Of a stretch of 26,591 nucleotides of DNA, positions 9,797-19,116 are shown piece after piece. This DNA is from Spongospora subterranea (lineage: Eukaryota; Endomyxa; Phytomyxea; Plasmodiophorida; Plasmodiophoridae). The DNA lies in contig OUQQ01000186.1 in NCBI GenBank assembly GCA_900404475.1, positions 1 through 26,591 of the forward strand, read 5' to 3'. The position numbers and the translations under genes were made by a program. Numbering within the stretch: position 1 is the first letter of the stretch; each line of letters opens with the position of its first letter. The notes beneath the pieces are model-generated. The model made no database searches. It had not been told where the DNA came from and saw only the letters and a list, made by a program, of their open reading frames with translations.

Positions 9797-11497
9797 TCAG
9801 GCGAAGACCTCGTCGCCGGCATTGGCTGTGGCCAATCGATCGGCGACCTCGCTCTCATGCGCCTGGACAACGCTAAGGTGCTCGCTCAGTCTCCATATCG
9901 TGACGATTCCCGACACGTCGCCGGTCGCCAGGAAATGCCCATCCTCGCGGCTGTAGGCAACGGAGGTCAGCGACGACGCGCTCGTGCCGTTCGACACCGA
10001 TAACGTCGGCGAATGATGACTGGCCTGGATATCGATAATGTGCATGATGCCATGGTTATCGCCAACGGCGATGACGAGTTGCCTGGACGACGACCATCGC
10101 GCGTCGACGATCGGCGACCCTGTTGGCTCGAACGAGATGATGGGACGCTGGCGCATCACGTGGAATATTCGAATATACCCATCGGAGGAAGATGTGAGGA
10201 ACAGATGGCGATGAAATGGGGAGAATTGTATGGAAGAGACAGGGCCGATATGCGGATGATAAGCGAAATTAGAGGCGATCGGGTATAATTGAGCGGGCGA
10301 TGGACGCGATGAGAATATATCCCCGATATCGATCCGCTTGATCCCGCGCATCGTCGCGTCCCGTTCGACGTGACGACGCGCCTCGAACGACGACGAGACC
10401 ATGGCCAGGGCCGAGGCGGCCCATGTGAACCCGGTCTCGGTGATATCGGGCAGACGACGATACCGACCATGGGCGGGGAATTGGCAGCGAATGAGGCCAC
10501 CGCCTTCGGTACCGGCCACCGCCAGACCGTCGAGGAACGGGGAGAACCCAAAACAGGATCCGCCCAGGATGGCGTTCTTATTAGGGAGAAGGCCATGACC
10601 GTGATAATGGGTATTTGGAGCCAGGCGAACGCCAGATATCGGATGGCGTAAACACGTCTCCAGGGACCATAGCAGTAGGCGGCCGTCGCCGCTGATACTG
10701 GCGAGATTGTGGTCGCGACCGGCGTGGTCGTGGACCCATTCGAGATGAGAAACGGGCTCGCGATGGGTCAGGTTATCGACCGGCGATCGCATCAGGATCG
10801 GATCGGCGCCGTCCTCGCCGGCCATATCGCACACCATGATCTGCCCTGTGAATAATCCCACCGCCAACAGCCCCGGGCGGGTCGGGTGGAACGCCAGGCA
10901 CGTCGAGCAGCAATCCAGGTCCACGGCGCGGCTTGGGCGATCCGGGTCGAATGCGCGTTTCGCCAGATTCCATGCCGATATCGATGCGAGATGGCGACAC
11001 CATCCTTGATGATCCAGAGCCCCATATCCGGCGGCGATCACATGGCCACGACAGTTCCAGGAGATGGCCGAAATCGGCAGGTCGGTGCCAGGTCGGTCAA
11101 CGCGCCGCAACGAATGGAGCACGGACGCCTTGTCCTGGCCCTCATCACGACCTAGCGACGCTAACCCATCGTATATTCGAGCAGAGTTTCGCGACTGGTC
11201 CAGTTCCTGTTCCATCAACAACGCCGATCGAATCAGGTTCTGGGGAATGTCCAAGTCGCCTGTTCCACTATATCGTTCCAGAACCGGGTTCTGTGCGATA
11301 TCGCCGGTCTGCGCCTCGTGATCTAATCGCTGGGTGGATTGCTGATTCTGATCCCGTTTGTCGATTGGGATTGTCTGATTGGCCGCATCGATCTGGCGGG
11401 ACCGATACAGATCTCGCCAACCCGACCTGATCGATACGGGATCGGGTGGTGAATAGGACCCAAAATTATGTTGGCCATGTTGTCCCTCTGGCGCCAT
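9797..11497 (-). CDS. DYNC2I2: Cytoplasmic dynein-2 intermediate chain WDR34 (single exon)
   Basis: WD40 protein of the dynein-2 motor, which powers retrograde intraflagellar transport; its presence implies a cilium or flagellum. The 566-aa product (human 536) has a poorly conserved N-terminus of about 130 residues, then WD repeats with WDR34-specific landmarks: SAISWNCRGHVIAAGYGALDH, AFHPTRPGLLAVGLFTG, DPVS-like REPVSHLEWV, ISGDGRLLLWSLE, GLAVAGTEGGGLIRC, IGPVSSIQFSPFHRHLF, SSSDGYIRIFHV and LATGDVSGIVTIWRLS. WDR60 and the dynein-1 intermediate chain fit less well. It is the longest intronless frame in the window, unlike its intron-rich neighbours. The region is more GC-rich than average. Confidence 0.93.
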   Translation of the reverse strand: MAPEGQHGQHNFGSYSPPDPVSIRSGWRDLYRSRQIDAANQTIPIDKRDQNQQSTQRLDHEAQTGDIAQNPVLERYSGTGDLDIPQNLIRSALLMEQELDQSRNSARIYDGLASLGRDEGQDKASVLHSLRRVDRPGTDLPISAISWNCRGHVIAAGYGALDHQGWCRHLASISAWNLAKRAFDPDRPSRAVDLDCCSTCLAFHPTRPGLLAVGLFTGQIMVCDMAGEDGADPILMRSPVDNLTHREPVSHLEWVHDHAGRDHNLASISGDGRLLLWSLETCLRHPISGVRLAPNTHYHGHGLLPNKNAILGGSCFGFSPFLDGLAVAGTEGGGLIRCQFPAHGRYRRLPDITETGFTWAASALAMVSSSFEARRHVERDATMRGIKRIDIGDIFSSRPSPAQLYPIASNFAYHPHIGPVSSIQFSPFHRHLFLTSSSDGYIRIFHVMRQRPIISFEPTGSPIVDARWSSSRQLVIAVGDNHGIMHIIDIQASHHSPTLSVSNGTSASSLTSVAYSREDGHFLATGDVSGIVTIWRLSEHLSVVQAHESEVADRLATANAGDEVFA

Positions 11498-12379
11498 CGC
11501 CTTGGGCTGTTATCACTCCATTTATTGTGACTGTTATCTGTCGGCCGTTCTCGTCGACAACACAGAATTAGAGTTTTATTACGCCAAATTACCGTGGGGA
11601 AACGGGGCGATAGCGGGCGGTGGCGTTCACAGCGGTTATGTGATGGCGTCGAATGGAATATACCGAATTCGTGAGCGGTGATGTGACAGATATCATTGGG
11701 ATCGATATACACACACGACTCCCTATTATTGGTGTCGAGACGTTGAACTTGGGATCGGTCCCGGCTGTGGTTTCAACTTGAATACGATGCGGGACGAAGT
11801 TGTGGCACAGTTAATGTGCCCGATTATACGAGTGAACACCTGTAGACCTGGTTGTCAATCGGACGATTATACTCAGGAGAGCAAACATCGGTCGCCTCAT
11901 GGTCAAGGGCCTGCTTAAACCGGCCATCTCCCAACGACATTGGCGAGGTCGCCGCCGATCCAGGACCCAGGCGACGATCCCGTTGTAATGAGCTGTACGT
12001 GCACCTGATCAGATCGTCCCTGGTGCGGTCGATAATCGCTTCACCCGATATCAATGAACATGAGATCGCAAAGGACTGTGTGTGATATTGTGCGATCTCC
12101 CGTTATTTTACAGTGGTTCACCACTGTAAAATATATTACAGGGGCGATCGGATCTGCAGGGCCTGATCTTGTGTTAAATCCATACAATCTCACACGCCGG
12201 AAACCCCCTCGACCATTAATTCAGGTCGTGATTCATGGAAACCAATGGTGGGTTTATTGGACTTCCCATGTTGTCATAACAATGGGAGCGACTACCCGAT
12301 TACCGCCATGATCACGGAGTCGCCATCGCCATTATAGATCGGGTGCGGGATCCGAACGGGAGCCGCATTCGCGTCGGAA
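11498..12379. other. Intergenic region between DYNC2I2 and the 12380 gene
   Basis: Divergent genes flank this stretch of about 880 bp, which should contain both promoters. Several frames are open (for example 11852-12085 plus and 11323-11712 minus), but none shows a recognisable protein. A perfect 12-bp inverted repeat lies at 12105-12132. Confidence 0.5.
12105..12132. repeat. Perfect 12-bp inverted repeat with 4-nt loop
   Basis: ATTTTACAGTGG (12105-12116), loop TTCA, then CCACTGTAAAAT (12121-12132). All 12 pairs match. It could be a hairpin in RNA or a dimeric protein-binding site in the promoter region between two divergent genes. No poly-T run follows that would suggest a polymerase III terminator. 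Confidence 0.85.
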
Positions 12380-13347
12380 ATGGCGACGATGGAGACGGAT
12401 CCGTCGGCGGCGATGCCTCGCCTGCTATCTAAACTCCATACCGGGAGTGAATCAATCCTGGAGCAGTATTCCCTGGATAAACTGCCCGGGACCCTACCGG
12501 TCTGTCCCCGAGCCCGTTTCGACGCCCCATCCAAATCCCTCAATTCGTCGTGTGTTGTCTTGTTTGTCGTTTTTCAGATCATCGGACAGATCCTCAATCA
12601 GTTCGACCAAACTATGTTGTAATTTGTCACTTTAATCGCCAGCCTGTCGTTGGCCCTGACCATGACAATTTGGGTTTGGTTTAGCAATATACTGATGTTC
12701 TCGACGAATTTCTCGCTGTTGACGCGATTATACCAATCGGATAAAGGGCAGCGAGCGGCCGATTTCGTCATGTTCTATCCGCTGAACAACGTCAACGACG
12801 ACATTCCTTTGGCGGTTGACAACACGTCGTATGAAGTTCTAAGAACCGCATTCGGCGACGCCACCGATCTGAGCTTTGAAGAATTCGAGCAAATAATGCT
12901 GTTTGAGGGGAATCGAGTAAGGGATTGCGCTTTGAACTATTGTAAATAGTTCATCAATTACTGGTGCGTTTGTTTCCAGAACCAATTGCAGCTTTTGTGC
13001 CAGGCGTTCGCCGCTGTGTAAGTTGAGATCATGTTCATTGACGCGGCGCTGATTTGCTGAATCATCTGGGAATTTACAGCTGGCTCAGAGATTATGGGGA
13101 AACGGTCGAAGTGACTCCAAGTTTGCTGGTCAATCACCTGAAAAACATATTCCATTATGAGCACCTGAGCCAAGGTGATCGCCTCCAAATCGATGAATCT
13201 GATTTCAAAATCTCAGCGCGATTCGTCAAACACGTTCTGGTCACGTTCACACATGTTAGTCGCACGTTCAGCGTCATGATTTCAAATCTGATCTTGCGTT
13301 GTCAGATGGCCAGCAAAGACTATGAACGAATCACTCGTTCCGCATAG
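12380..13347 (+). CDS. Unidentified four-exon gene, 258 aa
   Basis: I do not recognise the family. Exons inferred: 12380-12618, 12685-12916, 12980-13017 and 13080-13347. All three junctions have GT-AG ends and compatible phases, giving a continuous 258-aa product. The start is the first ATG after an in-frame TAG. The middle and C-terminal parts look like a real helical globular domain: ILNQFDQTMFNILMFSTN, YEVLRTAFGDA, LSFEEFEQIMLFEGNRNQL, WLRDYGETVEV and ISARFVKHVLVTFTHVSR. There is no signal peptide or clear coiled coil. A hydrophobic run before QIIGQ (about residues 57-65) may really be a short 3n intron of about 30 nt. Confidence 0.65.
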
Positions 13348-13508
13348 GGATCCGACTCAATCACGACCTTTAACTTATAAAGCTAGGTTTTAATTTCAAA
13401 GCCAAGGTGTGTTGCTGGCATCATTATCGTTCGGAATCCCCACCGTGAACAGACCTTTCCAGAGGTTACCGGCTCCGTCTTCACAGAAACGCTTAGCTCG
13501 GTGCGGGT

Positions 13509-15491
13509 TCAGATTCCTCGTCTCCATTGTGGTACGGTCTTCGGTATCCATCGTTCTTGATGGAACATGTTCTTGACTTCCGGTTCGCATTGATCTGCCT
13601 GCCGTTTCAGTTTTCTGATGGCGAGCAGTTCGGTATCCCTGAGCAATCGGTCGGGATCTGGCTTCACTTTGATACCCGATTGAAGTTTAGCGATCATTGT
13701 GTTCAGATGCGCTTCGCGTAGCTTCTGGATCTTGAATTTCGCCTCCAACAGGTCTTGTTTCTTTTGAAGTAGTGCGTGATTTCTTAGTTGAATCTATAGC
13801 GAAACCGTTTTGAAATGTTTGCGAGCCATTTGATGGGCCAAGTACCTTTTCCAAAGTATTCTCGTCGGCTTGTTTCTTGAACTGTTTAGATTCGGTTCGA
13901 TTGCGCTTGTCATGCACCTTTGCTTTTTGATATTTCGATATCTGTTCACGCAGGCGCTTCATTCTTCGTTGTTCGCGATAGTGGGCTTCTTTCGCGGCTA
14001 ATGCTTCGGCGTCCGCTCTTTGGGCTGATTCCTCTTGTGCCTTCGCCTTTTTCTCCTCCTTATGGCGAATCATATCACACATCACAACACTACGCAGGCA
14101 ATTCCGGCACCAACCTTCCATTTCAATATTGCTTCGTCCTTTATCTGTGCCTCTATTCTCCGCTTTTCCCTTTCTTCGCTGGAAACATGGTCTTGCTGGC
14201 CGAGAACTCCAGATGCTTGAGCGACGGCTTTCTCCTTTTGGCCCTATCACATTGTCAAATTCACCTTTGTTCTCATGGCTCTCACTAGACTAACTTGTTT
14301 TCTAGCTCTCCATTCGGCGATCAATTCCTTCTTATGTGCAATGTATGCCAGATATCTGCTCCAAAATCACAACGTTTTAAGGTTTCTTTAGCACGCTGGG
14401 GGTGAGCAATTATCACCTTTTGAACCATTGATAATGTTCTTTGACAGATTCGTACGATTGACCGGGAATCTCACCTGACGCTTGTTTACAGAACTCTTCC
14501 ACATCCTGGCACGAATTCCACAACCTTTCCAGCCCAGTTAGAATGCACATTGTGCTCCGCTACTTCAGTGTATACCTCATCCAATATTGATGATCAACGG
14601 CGTCCCAACCTCCATAGGCACCGCCTTCCGCGTCAATTTTCTTCTGAACGTGGTCCACCTGAACTAGAATTGGATCCCGAACCGAGTTGGGCGGCTGAAG
14701 TCGAACAGGAACTCAACAGTAGATCGCATCGGTTCGTCAACAACAAACCGTTTCAGTCAGACTGTAATTCGCAGGTGCTGGAGGTTGATCAATGGGCTCG
14801 ATCACTGCCGACGACGAATCCAATCTGTGAAACTTCTCCAAAGCGGCGTCTATGGCCTCTTCCAGTTGAGCTCGTTCCGATCCTATCGCCTCGAACTCTT
14901 TGGTTCGATTGATCTTGAACGCCACCAGATCCTCGTCAACCGCATCGAGTAAATTCTTCAGTTGACGACACGCTGTCCACAACATCGTCAAGGAGGTCCA
15001 AAAAATGCTCAGCAGACCTAATACCCTTCTCATCGTCAGGTTTCACGGTGGGGATGAACGATTCCACATCAGCAATCTGTGCTTTGATTGAATCAATAAC
15101 GGAGAATATGGCTGCACCTGAACCGAACTTCAGAACAAGATAGCGGGCTCAAATTTGGCCCGAACTTTGTTCTACGCGATCTCTTGATAAAGCAGAATTT
15201 TCATCAATAAGGTATCGCATTTCATTGTTCAGATATTGATCCAATCTGGCCAGGTTATTTTGGACAGACAGCTCTAGGAGATTCACTCTGACAAGGTGAA
15301 ACTTGATGAATGAAACCACAATTGGAGATGGGCGGCAAAATCGTACTTCTGCTGAAAGTTCCTGGCGCAGGTTTTCCATTCTTCCGCCTCCAACTTCCTG
15401 GCTGAAGATGGCCTAGCGGATAGACCTCTAAAACAGGACACCCATAAGCCTGATCCGGTTGAATTTGGCGAACATACTTTCCAGTTGACAT
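13509..15491 (-). CDS. CCDC112: CCDC112 homologue, coiled-coil centriolar-satellite/ciliary protein (11 exons)
   Basis: Exons, minus strand: 15491-15442, 15397-15320, 15287-15176, 15127-15025, 14972-14749, 14694-14576, 14524-14417, 14355-14295, 14243-14115, 14058-13846, 13793-13509. The product is 493 aa. The pattern follows animal CCDC112: a helical N-terminus with ESFIPTVKPDDEK, then AVDEDLVAFK, the mini-motif GGAYGGWDAVDHQYW (human GAWDDYDHQNF), EIPGQSYESVKEHYQWFKRYL, HKKELIAEWRARKQ, a long Lys/Glu/Arg coiled coil, and the C-terminal IPKTVPQWRRGI (human IPHRA.P.WRQGI). In animals the protein is a centriolar-satellite component linked to cilia. The exon 2-3 intron, 32 nt, is the shortest proposed and least certain. 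Confidence 0.85.
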
Positions 15492-15636
15492 CGATTCAGT
15501 ATCGACGGCGCCCCAGTTTCTCGTCCTCGAAAATGGTGGTTTGTGCAGGGAGAGCCGGAGCGAGTCAGCTAACAGTCAAAGACAGTGTCGAAAAAATAGA
15601 TCCAATCCATCGTGTGAATGTACGCCAGAGTTTTAT

Positions 15637-16435
15637 TCAGTTAGAGTCACCTTCGACGACGGATTCCGGTTTACGCAGCTGGGATGTGATTGCGTCGAAC
15701 GCTGCTTCGCTGACCTTTTTGGCGACGTGTTGGCTAACTGGTTTCACGACTTCTCGCTGCATCTGATCCCCAAACGTCTTGGCCGCCTGCAGACCAATTG
15801 ACTGACGAAAACCTGGACCTGTTCAACGCACCAACCTTGATCGTCGAATCAATACTTCCCTGATGGGTTTGCACAAACGGGGCGACAAAGTGTTTAAAAA
15901 CCACTTGAGCACCGTTTGTCTGGGGAGCGAACAACCAAATCAAGCAACAGCATTTGACGAACTGATAAAATGGGACCCAGAATAGAAATAGATCTCCGAA
16001 CGCTTCTAAAACCTGGAAAAGCCTAAGGACGGAATGATCAGATATAATTTGAGTTAAAAAAAATGTGTCAAAATACCCGAAAACAATCCAGTATGTTAAC
16101 CAGTACGAATCGTCAGCTGTTCCTTTCGATTTGACGGCATTGAACGATTTCAATGTGGGATAGAAAAATCCAATGCAATTAGTAACTGCTTTACCACCAA
16201 AACCCTGTTTATAGACATTCGTCAGTTTACAATTTGACAAAAAAACGTGGTGACTCTTTACGGTCAGAATAAATGAAAAACAGAAAAACGCAGCGATTAA
16301 CACGGCGTGCGTCTGCTTCAAGCCGGTTTTCTGCGTGAAAAGACGAAGGATCTGAATCTCGCGCTTGATTAAATTCGACTCCATGTGGTCGATCCAGTTC
16401 ATGGCGTCCGATTTGAACTTATCCACCTGCTCCAT
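15637..16435 (-). CDS. REEP5/Yop1-type ER-membrane-shaping protein (4 exons)
   Basis: TB2/DP1/HVA22 family protein that forms hairpins in the ER membrane and stabilises tubules. Exons, minus strand: 16435-16262, 16204-16077, 16022-15836, 15801-15637, giving 217 aa, near the family's usual 180-210. Landmarks are KTGLKQTHAVLIAAFF (TM hairpin 1), CIGFFYPTLKSFNAV, DDSYWLTYWIVFG, then LFQVLEAFGDLFLFWVPFY and CLIWLFAPQTNGA. The C-terminal amphipathic region (FDAITSQL) follows the last intron, which is only 34 nt. The ATG at 16435 gives the family's short N-terminus. AATAAA overlaps the stop region (TGAATAAA), so the 3' UTR is extremely short. Confidence 0.93.
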
Positions 16436-17004
16436 TGTCGTTTGGGATCGACCTGACGCCAATTGAACGACAGCCCCAGACTATTACTATATGATCTTGA
16501 CCAATAACGAATAGGAGTAGAAGGTTCGAGAATTGTGCGCGAGTGCAATGGTCCCCGTCCCCATTAATGTGCGGTCTCAAGATACACACTCACCTGTGTG
16601 TACACGAATGCCAGTCGACGCAGCCCCCTTTGGTTGTACTGACGAACTGCTGAATTTCGCCCATGTTGAATTATTATTCGCCTGTGGAATTTGACCTGAC
16701 GACGGTTTGACCTTTCTACTGCTGAATTTTGACCGTTGTGCCTGAGTTCCTCATCCTGATGAGCGTCCAGAATAACGAGGAACCGCGGGTTATTGCCGTT
16801 TGCGACTTGATTTTTTCGGTAAATCATTGTTTTATGGAAATTGATCGAGGATGGGACCTGACGAAACCCAGTTGTTCAACCAGTATGGTTTATCAGAATA
16901 AACCAATCGGGATCCTGAAACGGATTTTGTGTGTGAGCAGTGAATTGACAATTTCGCCCGGCAACTTGATATCGAATCCCTCATTTTAGTGTGGCGTGGG
17001 AATT

Positions 17005-17028
17005 GGACCTGAAACCGGTTTCAGGTCC
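17005..17028. repeat. Perfect 24-bp palindrome
   Basis: GGACCTGAAACC followed immediately by its reverse complement GGTTTCAGGTCC, with no spacer. A perfect 24-bp palindrome is unlikely by chance in a window this size. It may be a protein-binding site or a remnant of an inverted-repeat element. Confidence 0.9.
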
Positions 17029-17201
17029 CGATAATCGGACGAGTGCGAATACCGCAAGTGGGGACGAGCCAGCCCGGCCTAGCCGGTGGCGAAACGTTCG
17101 AACGGGGCATTTCCGTAGCAGATGTTGCCCACCGCAGTAGGAACACAGCTCCCTCTCCCGACGGCCATCATTGTCGTCGGTGGCGCTGGGTCGTACCGGC
17201 T

Positions 17202-17231
17202 CCATGACCATCGCTGCGACGATGGTCATGG
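17202..17231. repeat. 12-bp inverted repeat with 6-nt loop
   Basis: CCATGACCATCG (17202-17213), loop CTGCGA, then CGATGGTCATGG (17220-17231), fully complementary. It lies in the unresolved region about 190 bp from the 24-bp palindrome. Confidence 0.88.
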
Positions 17232-17832
17232 TGGGGTTCGGCGGTTAACGTTGGAGTGCGAGAACGAATGGCTGGGGCGTGAGCGGAGTCCCCTGCCCAT
17301 TGATCGTCGTTGCCGGTCACGTTCTCAGAGTGGTATTGCCGATGGGAACGCATTGGGAAGCGATCGCGTCCCTTTCGCATCTTCCACGAGTAGTAATTTG
17401 TCCCTGATGGACCCGATAAAGCGGTTCAACGAGAACCACAAAGATGAACTTCAAAGTTTGGGCAACCAATGACGCTGTGAACGGTATTGGGCCAACAAAC
17501 ATCAAACCTGTTGGAAATAAACGTTGTGGTTGCATCGCTTGCCGGGGAAATGAGCAGGCTTGTTCTTAAAAAGGGTTCTGGGTTTGAGAGCAGGACATCT
17601 GTGGGTGTCTGTAGTTCGATCAACGCAAAGAAATGAGGTTTCGTTCGGGACGATGAACTAGACAACGCAAGTACCATTAAGAAATGTGATCAATGACGCT
17701 ATATCAGTGTCCTAACTGGTTTTGACTCCATTTATAAAGGATCAAGTCAAACAAGAAGCTGATGAAACTGCTCATTGATACCTTAAGGTTCGACCAACCT
17801 AGTGTCTGTTGACCTGTTTATTCTGTCGACAG

Positions 17833-18099
17833 TAAGGACCTCGCGGTGATAAAAGCTTCAAGACGATCCGGAAAGCTTGACATCGAGATTGCGGTACTGC
17901 TGCGGTGACCAAACGACATCCAATGCGATAATGGCTCAGATCCACTAAATAGTTCATCATCGGAGCAAACTTCACAATTGGATGTCGCTTGGTCCCAACA
18001 GCAACACAGTACCCTAGATGTCAAGCTTTCGTCGAATCGTCTTGAAGCTGACATCGCTGCCATAAGATCAAGTTGGAGAACTAGCACCGCGAAGTCCTT
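17833..18099. repeat. Large imperfect inverted repeat (about 75-90 bp arms)
   Basis: The left core arm at 17854-17925 begins AGCTTCAAGACGAT and contains GAAAGCTTGACATC, GGTACTG, GACCAA and CGACATCCAAT. The same words recur in the same order in the reverse complement of 17975-18049, with a few mismatches and small indels. Outside the core, AAGGACCTCGCGGTG (17833-17847) pairs with CACCGCGAAGTCCTT (18085-18099), the right arm carrying an extra stretch of about 30 nt. The spacer is about 50 bp. It could be a foldback or MITE-like element, or a locus giving hairpin RNA. Confidence 0.85.
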
Positions 18100-19116
18100 T
18101 TAGTTCGTGCCGGCAATCGGAACGACATAAAAATTTCGACGTGTATTTGCCCATGATCCAATACCAAACCGGTGCTTGGAACTCACGCATCTGAAATCGC
18201 TGCTCGTTATCGCTCAGGAGCTACACTCTTAAACCGTGCACCCAACGGCAAGAAAATATCGCATTTGAGACGCTCTATCGAGGCGGGAAATTATGTAAAC
18301 ACCCGCGAATCGCACGAGCAACAGGACTTGCGCTGCCTTCGCCGCTTCGCTGCAAAAAAAATCACGAGTTTTCGCATATGAACCAGCGATATTGAGTTTC
18401 AAGGTTGCCACAATTAAGGGACGTTGGTCTAATGTCGACACAGCAAAAAGGGTGTGGGTGTCTTTGTCCTCAACCGTGGTCAATCCAGGTCAATATTTAC
18501 ACAGTACGTCTTGTTGTGATTGCCCTTCAGTTCTGATGCATCAATCGTTTTCCCATCAGATACCCTATCCCGATATGGCGCAATCTGGAGCACATTCCGT
18601 CCAAATACGAACTCACATTTGGCTGGATGATTGACGCAAAGGTTAGTGTTTGTCGCTATTTGCAGGGAGTATCATATCCGGTACATGTTTTCGAACGAAA
18701 ATCTGCCCAGACTCGACAGAGATCAAACCTCAACGATCTACCCGTGGTTGCCCGTAGTTCGAACCAAACCTGAATTGTCGCGATGAGTTGCTGATGGACA
18801 TTGTTGTGTTGGGCGAGTACCCACAGCGCCAGGTCCCATGCGATCAGCACAAGTGCACGCGCGCCCCTGTGACGGGCCGCCGTAACGAATCGTATCGTGG
18901 CCCACTCTGGCACCGTAACACCCTATTTATCCGGTTTCTTCCGTCAATCACCGACTAGCGCCAATCACTACCGTAGACCCCTCGCCCAACTCGCCAACCA
19001 CAGATCGGGAACCGATATATCTACTCTATATATATATATCTCCAGCGCAATCGATATCGAATGCGCCTAAGAAAGTCATATGTCAATAGCCAGGAGAACT
19101 GATCACCCCAACTACT

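Larger units (their letters stand above)
16436..19116. other. Poorly resolved 2.7-kb region between REEP and receptor genes
   Basis: No complete gene could be built. On the minus strand at 17100-17145 there is a zinc-knuckle-like CSYCGGQHLLRKC (C-x2-C-x3-H-x4-C) within an open frame at 16981-17229. A plus-strand open segment from about 18540 to 18772 (WRNLEHIPSKYELTFGWMID, then a basic tail) may be a terminal exon. The minus frame 18229-18483 contains a strong acceptor-like tract (TTTTTTTTGCAG) that could border a minus-strand exon. The rest is occupied by palindromes and a large inverted repeat. Confidence 0.4.

Noticed and set aside
9797..11497. WDR60 or dynein-1 intermediate chain identity
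   Set aside because: Landmarks such as the YGALDH segment, GTEGGGLIRC and PFHRHLF match WDR34 specifically, and the long N-terminal regions typical of the alternatives are missing.
16981..17229. Retrotransposon gag zinc knuckle
   Set aside because: The spacing is C-x2-C-x3-H-x4-C rather than the retroviral C-x2-C-x4-H-x4-C, and no protease, reverse transcriptase or terminal repeats are nearby.
17780..17800. tRNA-like B-box word GGTTCGACC
   Set aside because: The flanking bases do not form a T-arm stem and no A box or acceptor stem is present.
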